Of a stretch of 64,000 nucleotides of DNA, positions 33,456 through 41,310 are shown one piece after another. The notes below the pieces were generated by a model. It saw only the letters and a program-made list of their open reading frames with translations, was not told where the DNA came from and did not search any database. Where the stretch lies: contig JAIUNI010000013.1 of NCBI GenBank assembly GCA_020161935.1, positions 109,612-173,611 of the forward strand, given 5' to 3'. Every line of letters begins with the position of its first letter. Positions within the stretch are counted from its first letter, which is position 1. The translations under genes were made by a program, and so were the position numbers. Source of the stretch: Chloroflexota bacterium. Its GTDB lineage: Bacteria; Chloroflexota; Anaerolineae; Aggregatilineales; Phototrophicaceae.

Positions 33456-33794
33456 ATGAACCTGCTCACCGATAAATCCGCCCGCCGCCCCCTCATCGAC
33501 CCGCTGCTGCTCATCCTCAAATCGCGCCGCGTCTTGGTCGCCCTCTGCGCCTTGCTCATCGGCCTGCTCACCGTCGCCCTGCCGGAACTCCGCGCCGTGC
33601 AGGGGGAACTGCTCACGCTGCTCATCACCCTTGCCCTCGCCGTCATCGGTGGCTACTCGCTGGAGGATGCCGTCCGCGCCGGACGCGACCGCGCCGCCCA
33701 ACCCCAGCCCGACGACCTGCGTGACCTCATGCGCGAAATCCTCAACGACCTCATCAACCAGCTTCCCCCACCGCCCCCAACCGACAACGAATAA
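33456..33794 (+). CDS. Holin-like small membrane protein
   Basis: The 112-residue product has two close hydrophobic helices (RRVLVALCALLIGLLTVALP and LLTLLITLALAVIGGYSLED) and a charged C-terminus ending with a Pro-rich stretch (LPPPPPTDNE). Two-helix proteins after phage tail genes are often holins, which open the inner membrane for lysis. No endolysin is visible nearby. AAAGGAGCCTCCCAA supplies the ribosome-binding site. Confidence 0.55.
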   Translation: MNLLTDKSARRPLIDPLLLILKSRRVLVALCALLIGLLTVALPELRAVQGELLTLLITLALAVIGGYSLEDAVRAGRDRAAQPQPDDLRDLMREILNDLINQLPPPPPTDNE

Positions 33795-33853
33795 CCTGCC
33801 CAAGGATATACTAGGGTTAGGCTCTTAATTTCCGAAATTTGCGTTTTCAGACA

Positions 33854-33895
33854 AGTACACTTAAAATACAAGTCAACTTGTATTTTAAGTGTACT
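33854..33895. promoter_or_regulatory. 42-bp near-perfect palindrome ahead of the BRO/DinD-like gene
   Basis: AGTACACTTAAAATACAAGT (33854-33873) and ACTTGTATTTTAAGTGTACT (33876-33895) are exact reverse complements with a two-base centre, CA. The right arm ends 9 bases before the ATG and directly abuts the GGAG ribosome-binding site. It could be an operator for self-regulation or, as RNA, a hairpin limiting initiation. Confidence 0.75.
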
Positions 33896-33904
33896 GGAGT
33901 TAAT

Positions 33905-34339
33905 ATGAATGCGCTAGTGCCATCTGCCCCTATTGATGGAAGCCAAATCCGGCGTGAATGGGATGAGAATGAATGGTATTACAGTGTAATCGATATCATT
34001 GGCGAACTGCTCGATGCAGATTTAAAGCGTGCCCAAAACTATTATCATGTCCTCAAAGGACGACTAAAAAAAGAAGGGAATGAGTCTCTTACAAATTGTA
34101 AGAAACTGAAGCTGCTTGCCTCTGATGGTAAAAGATATATGACTGATGTCATGAACAATGAGCAAATTTTAAGATTAATTCAGTCTATACCCTCTCCAAA
34201 AGCTGAACCCCTCAAGATTTGGTTAGCACAAGTTGGTTCTGAAAGATTAGAGGAAACAGAGGATCCAGAACTGGGTTTATTTCGTTCTCTAGATAGGGCA
34301 AGCGAAAAATATCGTTTGCAAGGAAAATCAGATACATAG
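33905..34339 (+). CDS. BRO/DinD-type phage antirepressor, N-terminal part
   Basis: The 144-residue frame has the BRO-N pattern: SQIRREWDENEWYYSVIDII, a middle segment with YYHVLKGRLKKEGNESLTNC KKLKLLASDGKRYMTDV, then LIQSIPSPKAEPLKIWLAQV GSERLEETEDPEL, a hallmark of DinD/antirepressor-like proteins. It stops at a TAG (34337-34339) in SDT-stop-ITVRVEGIVTRKRF. The same reading frame then stays open to 34741, and the joined product would be 278 residues, close to the roughly 274 of DinD. Base composition is much more A/T-rich than the phage tail genes. BRO proteins bind DNA and alter phage or host transcription. Confidence 0.8.
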   Translation: MNALVPSAPIDGSQIRREWDENEWYYSVIDIIGELLDADLKRAQNYYHVLKGRLKKEGNESLTNCKKLKLLASDGKRYMTDVMNNEQILRLIQSIPSPKAEPLKIWLAQVGSERLEETEDPELGLFRSLDRASEKYRLQGKSDT

Positions 34340-34741
34340 ATTACAGTTAGAGTTGAAGGAATCGTTACTCGCAAAAGATTTGTTGAGGCACTTGGAAGTG
34401 CGGTGTTAAATGCACCTTCAACAATTTATGCTCAAACGACAGACCGTATGTATAAAGGACTTTGGGATAGAACAACTGCTGAGTTACGTAGAGACTTGAA
34501 TATTCATCATAAAGAAAATCCGCGAGATCATTTTGGTAAATATGCACTAGCATACACGCGACTTGCTGAAGAATTAGCAACAGAACGACTAAACAATGCT
34601 GAGTCTGTACCAATGTCTGTAGCGATGGAAATTATATGGAAGGTTTCGAAACTCTTCAGTAAGCAAGTAAAGGAATTAAGTGAAGAAGTTGGCTACGATC
34701 TTGTGACTGAGAAACCTTTGCTTCGAAGAAAGAATAAATAG
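34340..34741 (+). pseudogene. C-terminal part of the BRO/DinD-type gene, after an in-frame TAG
   Basis: The frame continues from the TAG without shift: ITVRVEGIVTRKRFVEALGS AVLNAPSTIYAQTTDRMYKG LWDRTTAELRRDLNIHHKEN PRDHFGKYALAYTRLAEEL and on to LLRRKNK. From what I remember of the family, a Trp (TGG) stands where TAG is found, so a single G-to-A change may have made the stop. The sequence after the stop looks intact, so the change is recent, or the stop is read through, or the second half is translated separately from ATG 34403. Confidence 0.65.
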
Positions 34742-34929
34742 GTAGCGTTTCAAAGTTCCATCACAATTATCACTTACAGCGAGTAGTATAAACAGGGACA
34801 CGCCGCCTCGCGCATCCCTGCCTATTCAACGTCCCAACTATCTAAAACGCAGCTAGCTCGGCAGTACAGCGGGCTTCAGCCCCCTTTGTATTGACCGGAG
34901 CCGGATGCTTGAGCATCTGGCGGCTTTAC
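34742..34929. other. Spacer with GTAGGG-class hairpin
   Basis: A short spacer containing agggacacgccgcctcgcgc (near 34794), an imperfect member of the palindrome class, and a gcgggcttcagccccc hairpin near 34869. No gene. Confidence 0.4.
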
Positions 34930-35343
34930 CTACCCAGCCCCCGCCGACGGTGGCCGGGGCATCGCGTCGTACCGCGCCTGTATCTTCGCGTAGGCTTCCT
35001 CCATCGTGTGGGCGAATAGCGCGATCCGCTTGGCACGCGGTCGGATGTTCGTCAGAATATCCATAAACACGTTCACCATGTACGGCGCACCCACCACCGC
35101 CGACGCGAACACCGTGTCCGGCATTTGGCGGTCGATCTCCGTCAGATAAGTCAGCGGGTTTCCCTTTGGCATCCCGCCGATTTGCCGCACATCCACGATA
35201 GTCGCGCAGGGTTTCCCGAACGCGCGGATTTCCGCAAACAAAATAGCCCCATCCTGCATCAATTCTTCCCACGTCCACGGTGCTTCAACATGAATAAGCA
35301 TCACATGCTCAGACGTGGTTGACCATTCATGGCGGCAACCCAT
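34930..35343 (-). CDS. STAS/SpoIIAA-like protein, paralogue of 28673-29074
   Basis: The 137-residue protein from ATG 35343 (preceded by GAAAGGAA) shares the pattern of the product at 28673: VEAPWTWEELMQDGAILFAE, TIVDVRQIGGMPKGNPLTYL, ASAVVGAPYMVNVFMDILTN, ending with a strand-helix (KRIALFAHTMEEAYAKIQAR YDAM). A STAS-like regulatory fold is inferred from layout only. It marks the right end of the phage-associated region, and its paralogue lies inside the cluster. Confidence 0.6.
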   Translation of the reverse strand: MGCRHEWSTTSEHVMLIHVEAPWTWEELMQDGAILFAEIRAFGKPCATIVDVRQIGGMPKGNPLTYLTEIDRQMPDTVFASAVVGAPYMVNVFMDILTNIRPRAKRIALFAHTMEEAYAKIQARYDAMPRPPSAGAG

Positions 35344-35636
35344 AATGGTGTTCCTTTCCAGCAAAGCATCTATGTTTGGCATATTTCCACTCAGTTTGCC
35401 CAAATCCGCCTAACAACCACCTAACGCCGCGAAATGTCTTTTGTAATAATTTACCCGCTCAATAAAACAGGGATGCTCCAGATGGGGCATCCCTGTTTTG
35501 ATTCGTAACCTCAAACCATGTTTAAAAGGTCGATTTCCGATGTACGGGCAGTCTGAGACCCTCCCGCATTTCTGGATGACCTTCAAGTAGGTTTAAACCC
35601 TCGCCCGTGCATTTTATCCTCCCTCGTTTACGGGCG

Positions 35637-35669
35637 ACCTGCGACTGAGCTTGCCGCAAGGTAGCAGGT
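35637..35669 (+). repeat. Covarying hairpin element, ACCTGC/GCAGGT stem
   Basis: ACCTGC, the loop gactgagcttgccgcaaggt plus a, and GCAGGT form a perfect stem. The sister copy at 53061-53093 has ATCTGC/GCAGAT, a compensated change. Confidence 0.8.
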
Positions 35670-35736
35670 TGGTGTCGCGTCAGCGACGGAGGGGGTTCTT
35701 ACTCCCTTCTCCCCTGTTGCTACGGGGGAGAAGGTA

Positions 35737-35770
35737 AGCGCCGTACTGAGCTTGTCGCAAGGTCGGCGCT
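35737..35770 (+). repeat. Covarying hairpin element, AGCGCCG/CGGCGCT stem
   Basis: The loop tactgagcttgtcgcaaggt is held on an unrelated 7-bp stem, AGCGCCG (35737-35743) with CGGCGCT (35764-35770). Confidence 0.8.
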
Positions 35771-35796
35771 AGGGGATGAGGGGGTTAGTTACATCC

Positions 35797-37752
35797 CTAC
35801 TCAATCCCGCTGTACAAAATTTCCGTCAGGAACGGCTCGTAAATCTGCCCCGCCACGAACCCCACCAGCGCGTCATCCAGCAGATCGCTCACACCATCAA
35901 TATCAGCGGGCAGCACAATGCTCACCGTCGAGATGAACGTCCCATGCCGCCAGAACGTCATCACCCGCACCATTCGCTGGTCGCACATCGTTTCCGTCAT
36001 TGTGAAATACGGGTGCGGCAGCATATCGGATGTCCGCTGTGCATCATACCCGCTCTTAAGTGCCATCTGCTCCAACACGGGGTCAGCCACCGCTGCGGCT
36101 GCGTCGGCCTCGGTCGCATAGGCATCCAACGTATACCCCGCCGAGAAGAACTGAATTTGAGAAGCGTCACAGGTCAGGTTGGTCAGCACACTGCTCACGC
36201 GGTATAGGTGATGATACGTATCGAAGAACGCGCCCAAATCGGCTTGTACGGCCTGTGGCGCTGCATCAACAACCTCATCCGTGGTCTGGGTCGCCTTCTG
36301 GTTTTCGAGTATAGAAGCAAGCTCGCTGGTAATCAGCGTATCCACCCTGTCCATCGCCGCAACCACTTCTTCCTGTGTTGGCAGCTTGGTCTCGCTTAAC
36401 TTCACCCGCTCTGTCTCGGTGATAATCAGCACCGTATCCAGCGCCGTGCCTCCTAGGCCGGGGTCAGTCGGGTCGCGCAGTTCAATCTGCCGCACGTTCG
36501 CCTGTCCCTCAACCACCTGCCCGAAGATCGAATAATCGCCGTCTAAATACGTCTGCGGCCCAAACGTGATAAAGAACTGGCTGCCGTTCGTGTTCGGCCC
36601 CGCGTTCGCCATCGCCAGCCGCCCCGGTACGTCGAACCGCAGCGACGGCACAATCTCGTCCCCGAACTCGTACCCCGGCCCGCCCGTACCCGTTCCGGTT
36701 GGGTCGCCACCCTGCGCCATGAAGTCCGGCAGAACGCGGTGAAAGGTCGTGTTGTTGTAATAACCGGCCTGTGCCAGAAACACGAAGTTGTTCACCGTCA
36801 CCGGTGTCAGCTTCTCAAACAAGTCTACATAAACCGGCCCCGCGCCCGTACACAGGATCGCGAAGTAATCCACGTTCGGCTGTAAGACCTGCTCCGCCCG
36901 CCGGAACGTCCGCGTCTCTGGATCACTGGCGGGCAGGGCATTTTCGCACAGTGCAGCCGGTGTCTGTGGTTCGCGCGGTTCAATCGTCGGCAGTGCCGTC
37001 ACCGTCGCCAACTGCCCGCTGATCGCCGTGATCGTCGCCTCGACTGCCGCTTGCGTCGCGCTGAACGACTCCTCCTGCTCGCTCATCGCCGCCCGATTGG
37101 TCGCCACCAGCTCCGCCTCTGCGGTATTATCCTGCTTCACCACCGCCCCCAACGTCGCTGCTGCCTGTGCTTCCACACTCGCGACCGCCTGGGCTTGGGC
37201 CGTAGCCGCTGTGTCCTCAGCTTCGGCCTGTGTGGTCGCCCCCGCGTTCACCACCGCCCCCAGCGTCTCCGTCGCCTCGACTGCCGCGCTCGCCAACGCC
37301 TGTTCCTGTTGAACCGCTGCCGCGTTTTCAGCCGCCTCCACCGCTTGCGCCTGTGCCGTACTCGCCTGTGCGATCACCATGCTCAACGTGCCGGTCGCTT
37401 GGGCTTCCGCGCTCGCGATTGCCTCCGCTTGGCGGGTAGCCGCCGCTTGCTCGGCATCCGCCAGCGTGTTCGCCTGTGCCGTCGCGGCGGTGTCTGCCGC
37501 CTCAGCCAAGGCGTTCGCCTGTGTGGTCGCGCCCGCTTCATAAGCGCTTGTCGCCTCACCGGCGGCTGCCGTCACGAACTGCGCCCCCAGCGTGGCCTGC
37601 TGCGCCAACCCCTTTGCTTGTCCGGTCGCCGTGTTCCGCGCAATCGCGATCTCGCTCTGCGCCTGCCCGATGTTCAACGACTGCACCACCAGCAGCACGA
37701 TTGCCAGCGCCGCCACCGCCCCTAAAATCCCAATGAGTGTCCGGTTATTCAT
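35797..37752 (-). CDS. Membrane-anchored cyclophilin-type peptidyl-prolyl isomerase with long Ala/Thr/Gln stalk
   Basis: From ATG 37752 the product is 651 residues. It has an N-terminal membrane helix (TLIGILGAVAALAIVLLVVQ) and an Ala/Thr/Gln/Glu-rich helical stalk of about 230 residues with period-like TTQAxALA and TAxAQA units. The cyclophilin domain carries the active-site pattern FHRVLPDFMAQGGDPTGTGT, then GRLAMANAGPNTNGSQFFIT and DGDYSIFGQVVEG. The Arg, Phe, Gln and Phe residues used for proline isomerisation are present. A C-terminal domain of about 190 residues (LGAFFDTYHHLYRVSSVLTN ... FWRHGTFISTVSIVLPADI) is unassigned. It likely acts outside the membrane on secreted proteins. Start at M18 of the open frame was chosen because it directly precedes the anchor. 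Confidence 0.88.
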   Translation of the reverse strand: MNNRTLIGILGAVAALAIVLLVVQSLNIGQAQSEIAIARNTATGQAKGLAQQATLGAQFVTAAAGEATSAYEAGATTQANALAEAADTAATAQANTLADAEQAAATRQAEAIASAEAQATGTLSMVIAQASTAQAQAVEAAENAAAVQQEQALASAAVEATETLGAVVNAGATTQAEAEDTAATAQAQAVASVEAQAAATLGAVVKQDNTAEAELVATNRAAMSEQEESFSATQAAVEATITAISGQLATVTALPTIEPREPQTPAALCENALPASDPETRTFRRAEQVLQPNVDYFAILCTGAGPVYVDLFEKLTPVTVNNFVFLAQAGYYNNTTFHRVLPDFMAQGGDPTGTGTGGPGYEFGDEIVPSLRFDVPGRLAMANAGPNTNGSQFFITFGPQTYLDGDYSIFGQVVEGQANVRQIELRDPTDPGLGGTALDTVLIITETERVKLSETKLPTQEEVVAAMDRVDTLITSELASILENQKATQTTDEVVDAAPQAVQADLGAFFDTYHHLYRVSSVLTNLTCDASQIQFFSAGYTLDAYATEADAAAAVADPVLEQMALKSGYDAQRTSDMLPHPYFTMTETMCDQRMVRVMTFWRHGTFISTVSIVLPADIDGVSDLLDDALVGFVAGQIYEPFLTEILYSGIE

Positions 37753-38658
37753 GTTCAAGGTAAACCTACCATTCGTAATAAGTGCGATCTTTTCCCCACC
37801 CATAATCCCCCATACTCTACCACATCTGAAAACCCTCTGTATGATCTTTCTTTTCTCTGTGCCTCTGTGCCTCTGTGCCTCTGTGTCTCTGTGTCTCTGT
37901 GTCTCTGTGCCTCTGTGTCTCTGTGTCTCTGTGTCTCTGTGCCTCTGTGCCTCTGTGCCTCTGTGCCTCTGTGTCTCTGTGTCTCTGTGCCTCTGTGCCT
38001 CTGTGTCTCTGTGCCTCTGTGCCTCTGTGTCTCTGTGCCTCTGTGCCTCTGTGTCTCTGTGCCTCTGTGTCTCTGTGGTAAAAATGTCTTTGTCTTTCTC
38101 CGCCTTTCTCTGTGCCCTCTGTGCCTCTGTGGTTCAATCCTGCCTTTCTCTGCCTTGAACTTGGCGTTCTTGGCGACTTGGCGGTTAATCCTGTCTTTCT
38201 CTGCCTTTCTCTGCGCCCTCCGCGCCTCTGTGGTTAATTCTTGTCTGCTTCTCTCCGGTTTATCCCTATCTTGCCTGCCTTCCCTTTTTGCACTATCATA
38301 TAAACCATCGTAAAAAGAGCAGAAAGGGAACTTGCATCATGTCCGTCGCTACAATCATCATTCCGACTACGGTCATCAGGTAAGCCTGCTCAAGAACCGT
38401 CCTGAGGTTTGAGTCGCAGCCGCTGGTTTCGCTGCGATGCATTGTTTCGTTCGTATCGCCTCGTCAACGCTCGTTTGAGCCAAGCCTGCCTGATAACCCC
38501 TTATCGTGAGGTGGTAGTACGGCGCTGCTTGGTGATCCCCTTCTCAAAGTTCACAAATTTGCCGCGCACCTGTCGCCTCCCTGCGTTCAGTTCGTTCGCG
38601 CTGCCCGACATAACACATTCAGCCGTCATTGTGATCGTGCTGTCTGAGGAGAAAATTT
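37753..38658. repeat. Repeat-rich region between the cyclophilin and ABC transporter genes
   Basis: No gene is supported over about 900 bp. It contains the minisatellite, more phrases to about 38250 (including cttggcgttcttggcgactt near 38161), a 14-codon mini-ORF (38339-38383, MSVATIIIPTTVIR) after AGAAAGGGA, and a cgcagccgctggtttcgctgcg hairpin near 38416. The mini-ORF could be a leader peptide for the transporter, but I have no further support. Confidence 0.6.
37854..38078. repeat. 8-bp minisatellite (GYCTCTGT), about 28 units
   Basis: GCCTCTGT and GTCTCTGT units alternate without interruption over about 225 bp. The period of 8 lacks stop codons, so all frames stay open and give artefact proteins rich in RHRGTEAQ (minus) or CLCASVPL (plus). 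It grows out of the dispersed phrase tctctgtgcctctgtggt. Confidence 0.95.
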
Positions 38659-40395
38659 GTGAAGTCTCGTATCCGATTCTTCTTTTCGTATTACAAACCC
38701 TATCGTCACCTGCTGTTGGCGGATGTCTTCTGCGCCTTCATCGTGTCCGGTATCGCGGTGCTGCTGCCGCTGTGTACCCAGTACATCACTAAGGAAATCC
38801 TGCCGAATAATGCGCCGGATGCCATGAACCAGATCTATATGATGGGCTTGGTCATGCTCGCCCTCGTTCTCGCCTATACCCTGTGTAACGGCTTTGTCGA
38901 TTATCGTGGGCATCTCATGGGCGCGATGATGGAACGCGACATGCGCCGCGACTTGTTCGACCATTTTCAGAAGCTGTCATTCGGCTTCTACGACGAACGT
39001 AAAACCGGCCAGTTGATGACCCGCATCACCAACGACCTGTTCTGGATTTCCGAACTCGCCCATCACGGGCCGGAAGACCTCTCCATCGCTGCTCTCAAAG
39101 CCGTCGGCACATTCATTGTGCTGATCAACATCAACGTTGGCCTGACGCTGATTGTTTTCCTGTTCCTGCCCATCATGGCCGTTTATGCCTTCTACTTCAA
39201 CCACCGCATGAATATCGCCCTCGGTAAGAGTAAGGAACGCATCAGCGACATCAACGCGCAGGTCGAGGACACCCTCTCCGGCATCCGCGTGGTCAAGTCC
39301 TTCACCAACGAAACCATCGAGCGGGAGAAATTTGCCTACGAAAACGGTCGTTTCGTCGCCAGCCGTGGCGCGGGGTACCTCAGCGAAGCCTTCTTCAGCA
39401 ACGGCATGGAAGCCTTCGCCCAGTTCATCACCATCGCCGTGGTCATCTTCGGCGGTGCGCGGATTTTGAACGCCTCGCTCGATCTCGCCGATCTGGTGAC
39501 GTTTGTGCTGTGCGTGGGCATCCTCATCGACCCCGTTCACCGCATCGTCAACTTCTCGCGCCTGTATCAAGAAGGCATCACCGGCTTCAACCGCTTTGTC
39601 GAAATTATGGAGATCGAGCCGGATATTCAAGACTCGCCCGATGCGCTTGAAATGGGCAGGGCAACCGGCAACCTGCGCTTCAACAAAGTCAGCTTTAAAT
39701 ATAAGGAAGACTATAAGGATGTCGTCAAGAACATCTCACTCGACATCAAAGCCGGGGAATATGTGGCGTTAGTCGGTTCGTCCGGCGTGGGCAAAACCAC
39801 GCTGTTCTCGCTCATCCCGCGCTTCTATGAAGTCAGCGGCGGCCAAATCTTGATCGACGGTCACGACATTCGCGATGTCACCCTGCGCTCCCTCCGGCAG
39901 AACGTGGGCATCGTCCAGCAGGATGTCTACCTGTTCGCGGGAACAGTCGCCGATAACATCCGCTACGGCCGGCTGGATGCCACCCGCGAGGAAATTATCA
40001 CGGCAGCGAAGAAGGCCAACGCCCACGACTTCATTATGGAACTGCCCAACGACTACGACACCGACATCGGTCAGCGCGGCGTAAAACTCTCCGGCGGTCA
40101 AAAGCAGCGCCTCAGCATCGCCCGCGTGTTCCTTAAAGACCCGCCCATTATCATTTTCGACGAAGCCACCAGCGCCCTCGACAATGAAAGCGAGAAGGCC
40201 GTCAAAGCCTCGTTGGAACAGTTGACCAATAACCGCACCACGCTCGTCATCGCCCACCGCCTCTCGACCGTCCGCAACGCCGGGCGCATTGTGGTGCTAA
40301 CCGACAGCGGTGTCGAGGAGCAGGGTACGCACGACCAGCTCATCGCCCGCGAAGGCGCATACGCCAACCTCTATAACATGCAGCTCGAAATATGA
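38659..40395 (+). CDS. ABC exporter, fused permease and ATPase
   Basis: The 578-residue half-transporter has six membrane helices (residues about 15-300) and a nucleotide-binding domain. Walker A is GSSGVGKTT (about 373), the signature LSGGQKQR (about 477), Walker B IIIFDEATSALD (about 497) and the H loop IAHRLST (about 531). The D loop and Q loop (NVGIVQQDVYLFAG) are intact. It resembles MsbA/LmrA-type exporters and would work as a homodimer exporting lipids or drugs. Translation starts at GTG 38659 after TGAGGAG. No partner half-transporter is adjacent. Confidence 0.93.
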   Translation: MKSRIRFFFSYYKPYRHLLLADVFCAFIVSGIAVLLPLCTQYITKEILPNNAPDAMNQIYMMGLVMLALVLAYTLCNGFVDYRGHLMGAMMERDMRRDLFDHFQKLSFGFYDERKTGQLMTRITNDLFWISELAHHGPEDLSIAALKAVGTFIVLININVGLTLIVFLFLPIMAVYAFYFNHRMNIALGKSKERISDINAQVEDTLSGIRVVKSFTNETIEREKFAYENGRFVASRGAGYLSEAFFSNGMEAFAQFITIAVVIFGGARILNASLDLADLVTFVLCVGILIDPVHRIVNFSRLYQEGITGFNRFVEIMEIEPDIQDSPDALEMGRATGNLRFNKVSFKYKEDYKDVVKNISLDIKAGEYVALVGSSGVGKTTLFSLIPRFYEVSGGQILIDGHDIRDVTLRSLRQNVGIVQQDVYLFAGTVADNIRYGRLDATREEIITAAKKANAHDFIMELPNDYDTDIGQRGVKLSGGQKQRLSIARVFLKDPPIIIFDEATSALDNESEKAVKASLEQLTNNRTTLVIAHRLSTVRNAGRIVVLTDSGVEEQGTHDQLIAREGAYANLYNMQLEI

Positions 40396-40521
40396 CCCGC
40401 CCAAACCACTTCGTAGGGGAGAACCAATGTATCCCCTCGTTGATAGCTTAAACATCGACTTCTGTAGGAGCTTGCCGCTGGCAAGCCCTCTTACCGACCA
40501 CATTGACTCGTATCATCGTAG

Positions 40522-40541
40522 GGAGGAGGCGCGCCTCCTCC
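40522..40541. repeat. Palindrome GGAGGAGGC-gc-GCCTCCTCC
   Basis: A perfect 9-bp stem next to cgtag on the left. It differs from the 28603 and 56994 copies by a fully compensated A-T/G-C exchange. Confidence 0.8.
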
Positions 40542-40696
40542 GCATCACCGACACTCAAACTTATTTCCCTGTAGGAAGGCCTGCGACCCTCTCCATTTCA
40601 TGGCAGAGGGGAGGGATGAGGATTTTAGATACACCCTAATTGATAAACTTCATCATGTTGTCCAGCATTTTCAAACCTTTTCTAACCGAAAACAAA

Positions 40697-40726
40697 TTGA
40701 CTTACATAGCCCTTTTGTTCTATAAT
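40697..40726 (+). promoter_or_regulatory. Sigma70-like promoter with no obvious gene
   Basis: TTGACT (40697-40702) and TATAAT (40721-40726) are 18 bp apart in A/T-rich DNA. The nearest plus-strand gene starts 585 bp downstream, so a small RNA or a long leader is possible. Confidence 0.5.
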
Positions 40727-41310
40727 GTATTGATGATAATCAACCACTTTCCTTCTTTTATGCTATCATTTTGCCTCTGCCATCTAATGAGATTTGTCTC
40801 TCGGTCTTTTCACTGTACTTTTTCAAAAACCTTCTCTGGTTTAAACTTGGCGTTCTTGGCGACTTGGCGGTTAAATCTTCTTTTTCTCTCTGCGCCTCTG
40901 CGGTTAAATTCTCTTTCGTTTCTCTGTCTCTGTGGCGAAGAATGTATTGCAACGACAGCGGCGGCAGACACAAATTGCACAGCGGCGAATTACTCCCTCA
41001 CATCCGCTGCACTGGTGCCATTTCAGCGCCATTCTCCCTCACGCCCGCCGCCACAAAATGTCAATTCGGCGGTTACACGGGAGCATCCCGCCTGCCATTT
41101 CAGCGGAGAATCGGCACAAATGTCACATTTTAAACATCGCTCTGAATTAAACTTGGCGACTTGGCGGTTTAATTCTCATGTCTTTCTCTGTGTTCTCTGT
41201 GCCTCTGTGGTTAAATCTTCTCTGTCTTTTCTCTGTTCCCTTGGCGCTCTTGGCGATTTGCATGGTATTTCTCGGTCTTCTCTCTGCGCCTCTGCGGTTA
41301 AAATGATTCT

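Larger units (their letters stand above)
35404..35796. repeat. Repeat-rich intergenic region
   Basis: There is no gene in these 393 bp. A hairpin gggatgctccagatggggca...ccc lies near 35470. A GTAGGG-class variant with gaccctcccgc lies near 35560. Two covarying hairpins with the ACTGAGCTTG loop lie at 35637-35669 and 35737-35770. The block 35611-35700 matches 53035-53124. Confidence 0.75.
40396..41310. repeat. Repeat-rich region with an isolated promoter-like site
   Basis: No gene is supported in these 915 bp. The region holds a palindrome at 40522-40541, A/T-rich DNA at 40640-40850 with a consensus-like promoter (40697-40726), the phrases cttggcgttcttggcgactt (40850) and acttggcgacttggcggttt (41152), and several tctctgtgcctctgtggtta variants up to the AraC gene. 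A long plus-strand frame (40640-41314) is low-complexity translation of these phrases. Confidence 0.6.

Noticed and set aside
37854..38078. CRISPR-like array
   Set aside because: Eight-base units without unique spacers.
37817..38313. Open frames on both strands made of RHRGTEAQ or CLCASVPL strings
   Set aside because: They are translations of the 8-bp minisatellite, whose period keeps all frames open; no ribosome-binding site and no non-repeat content.
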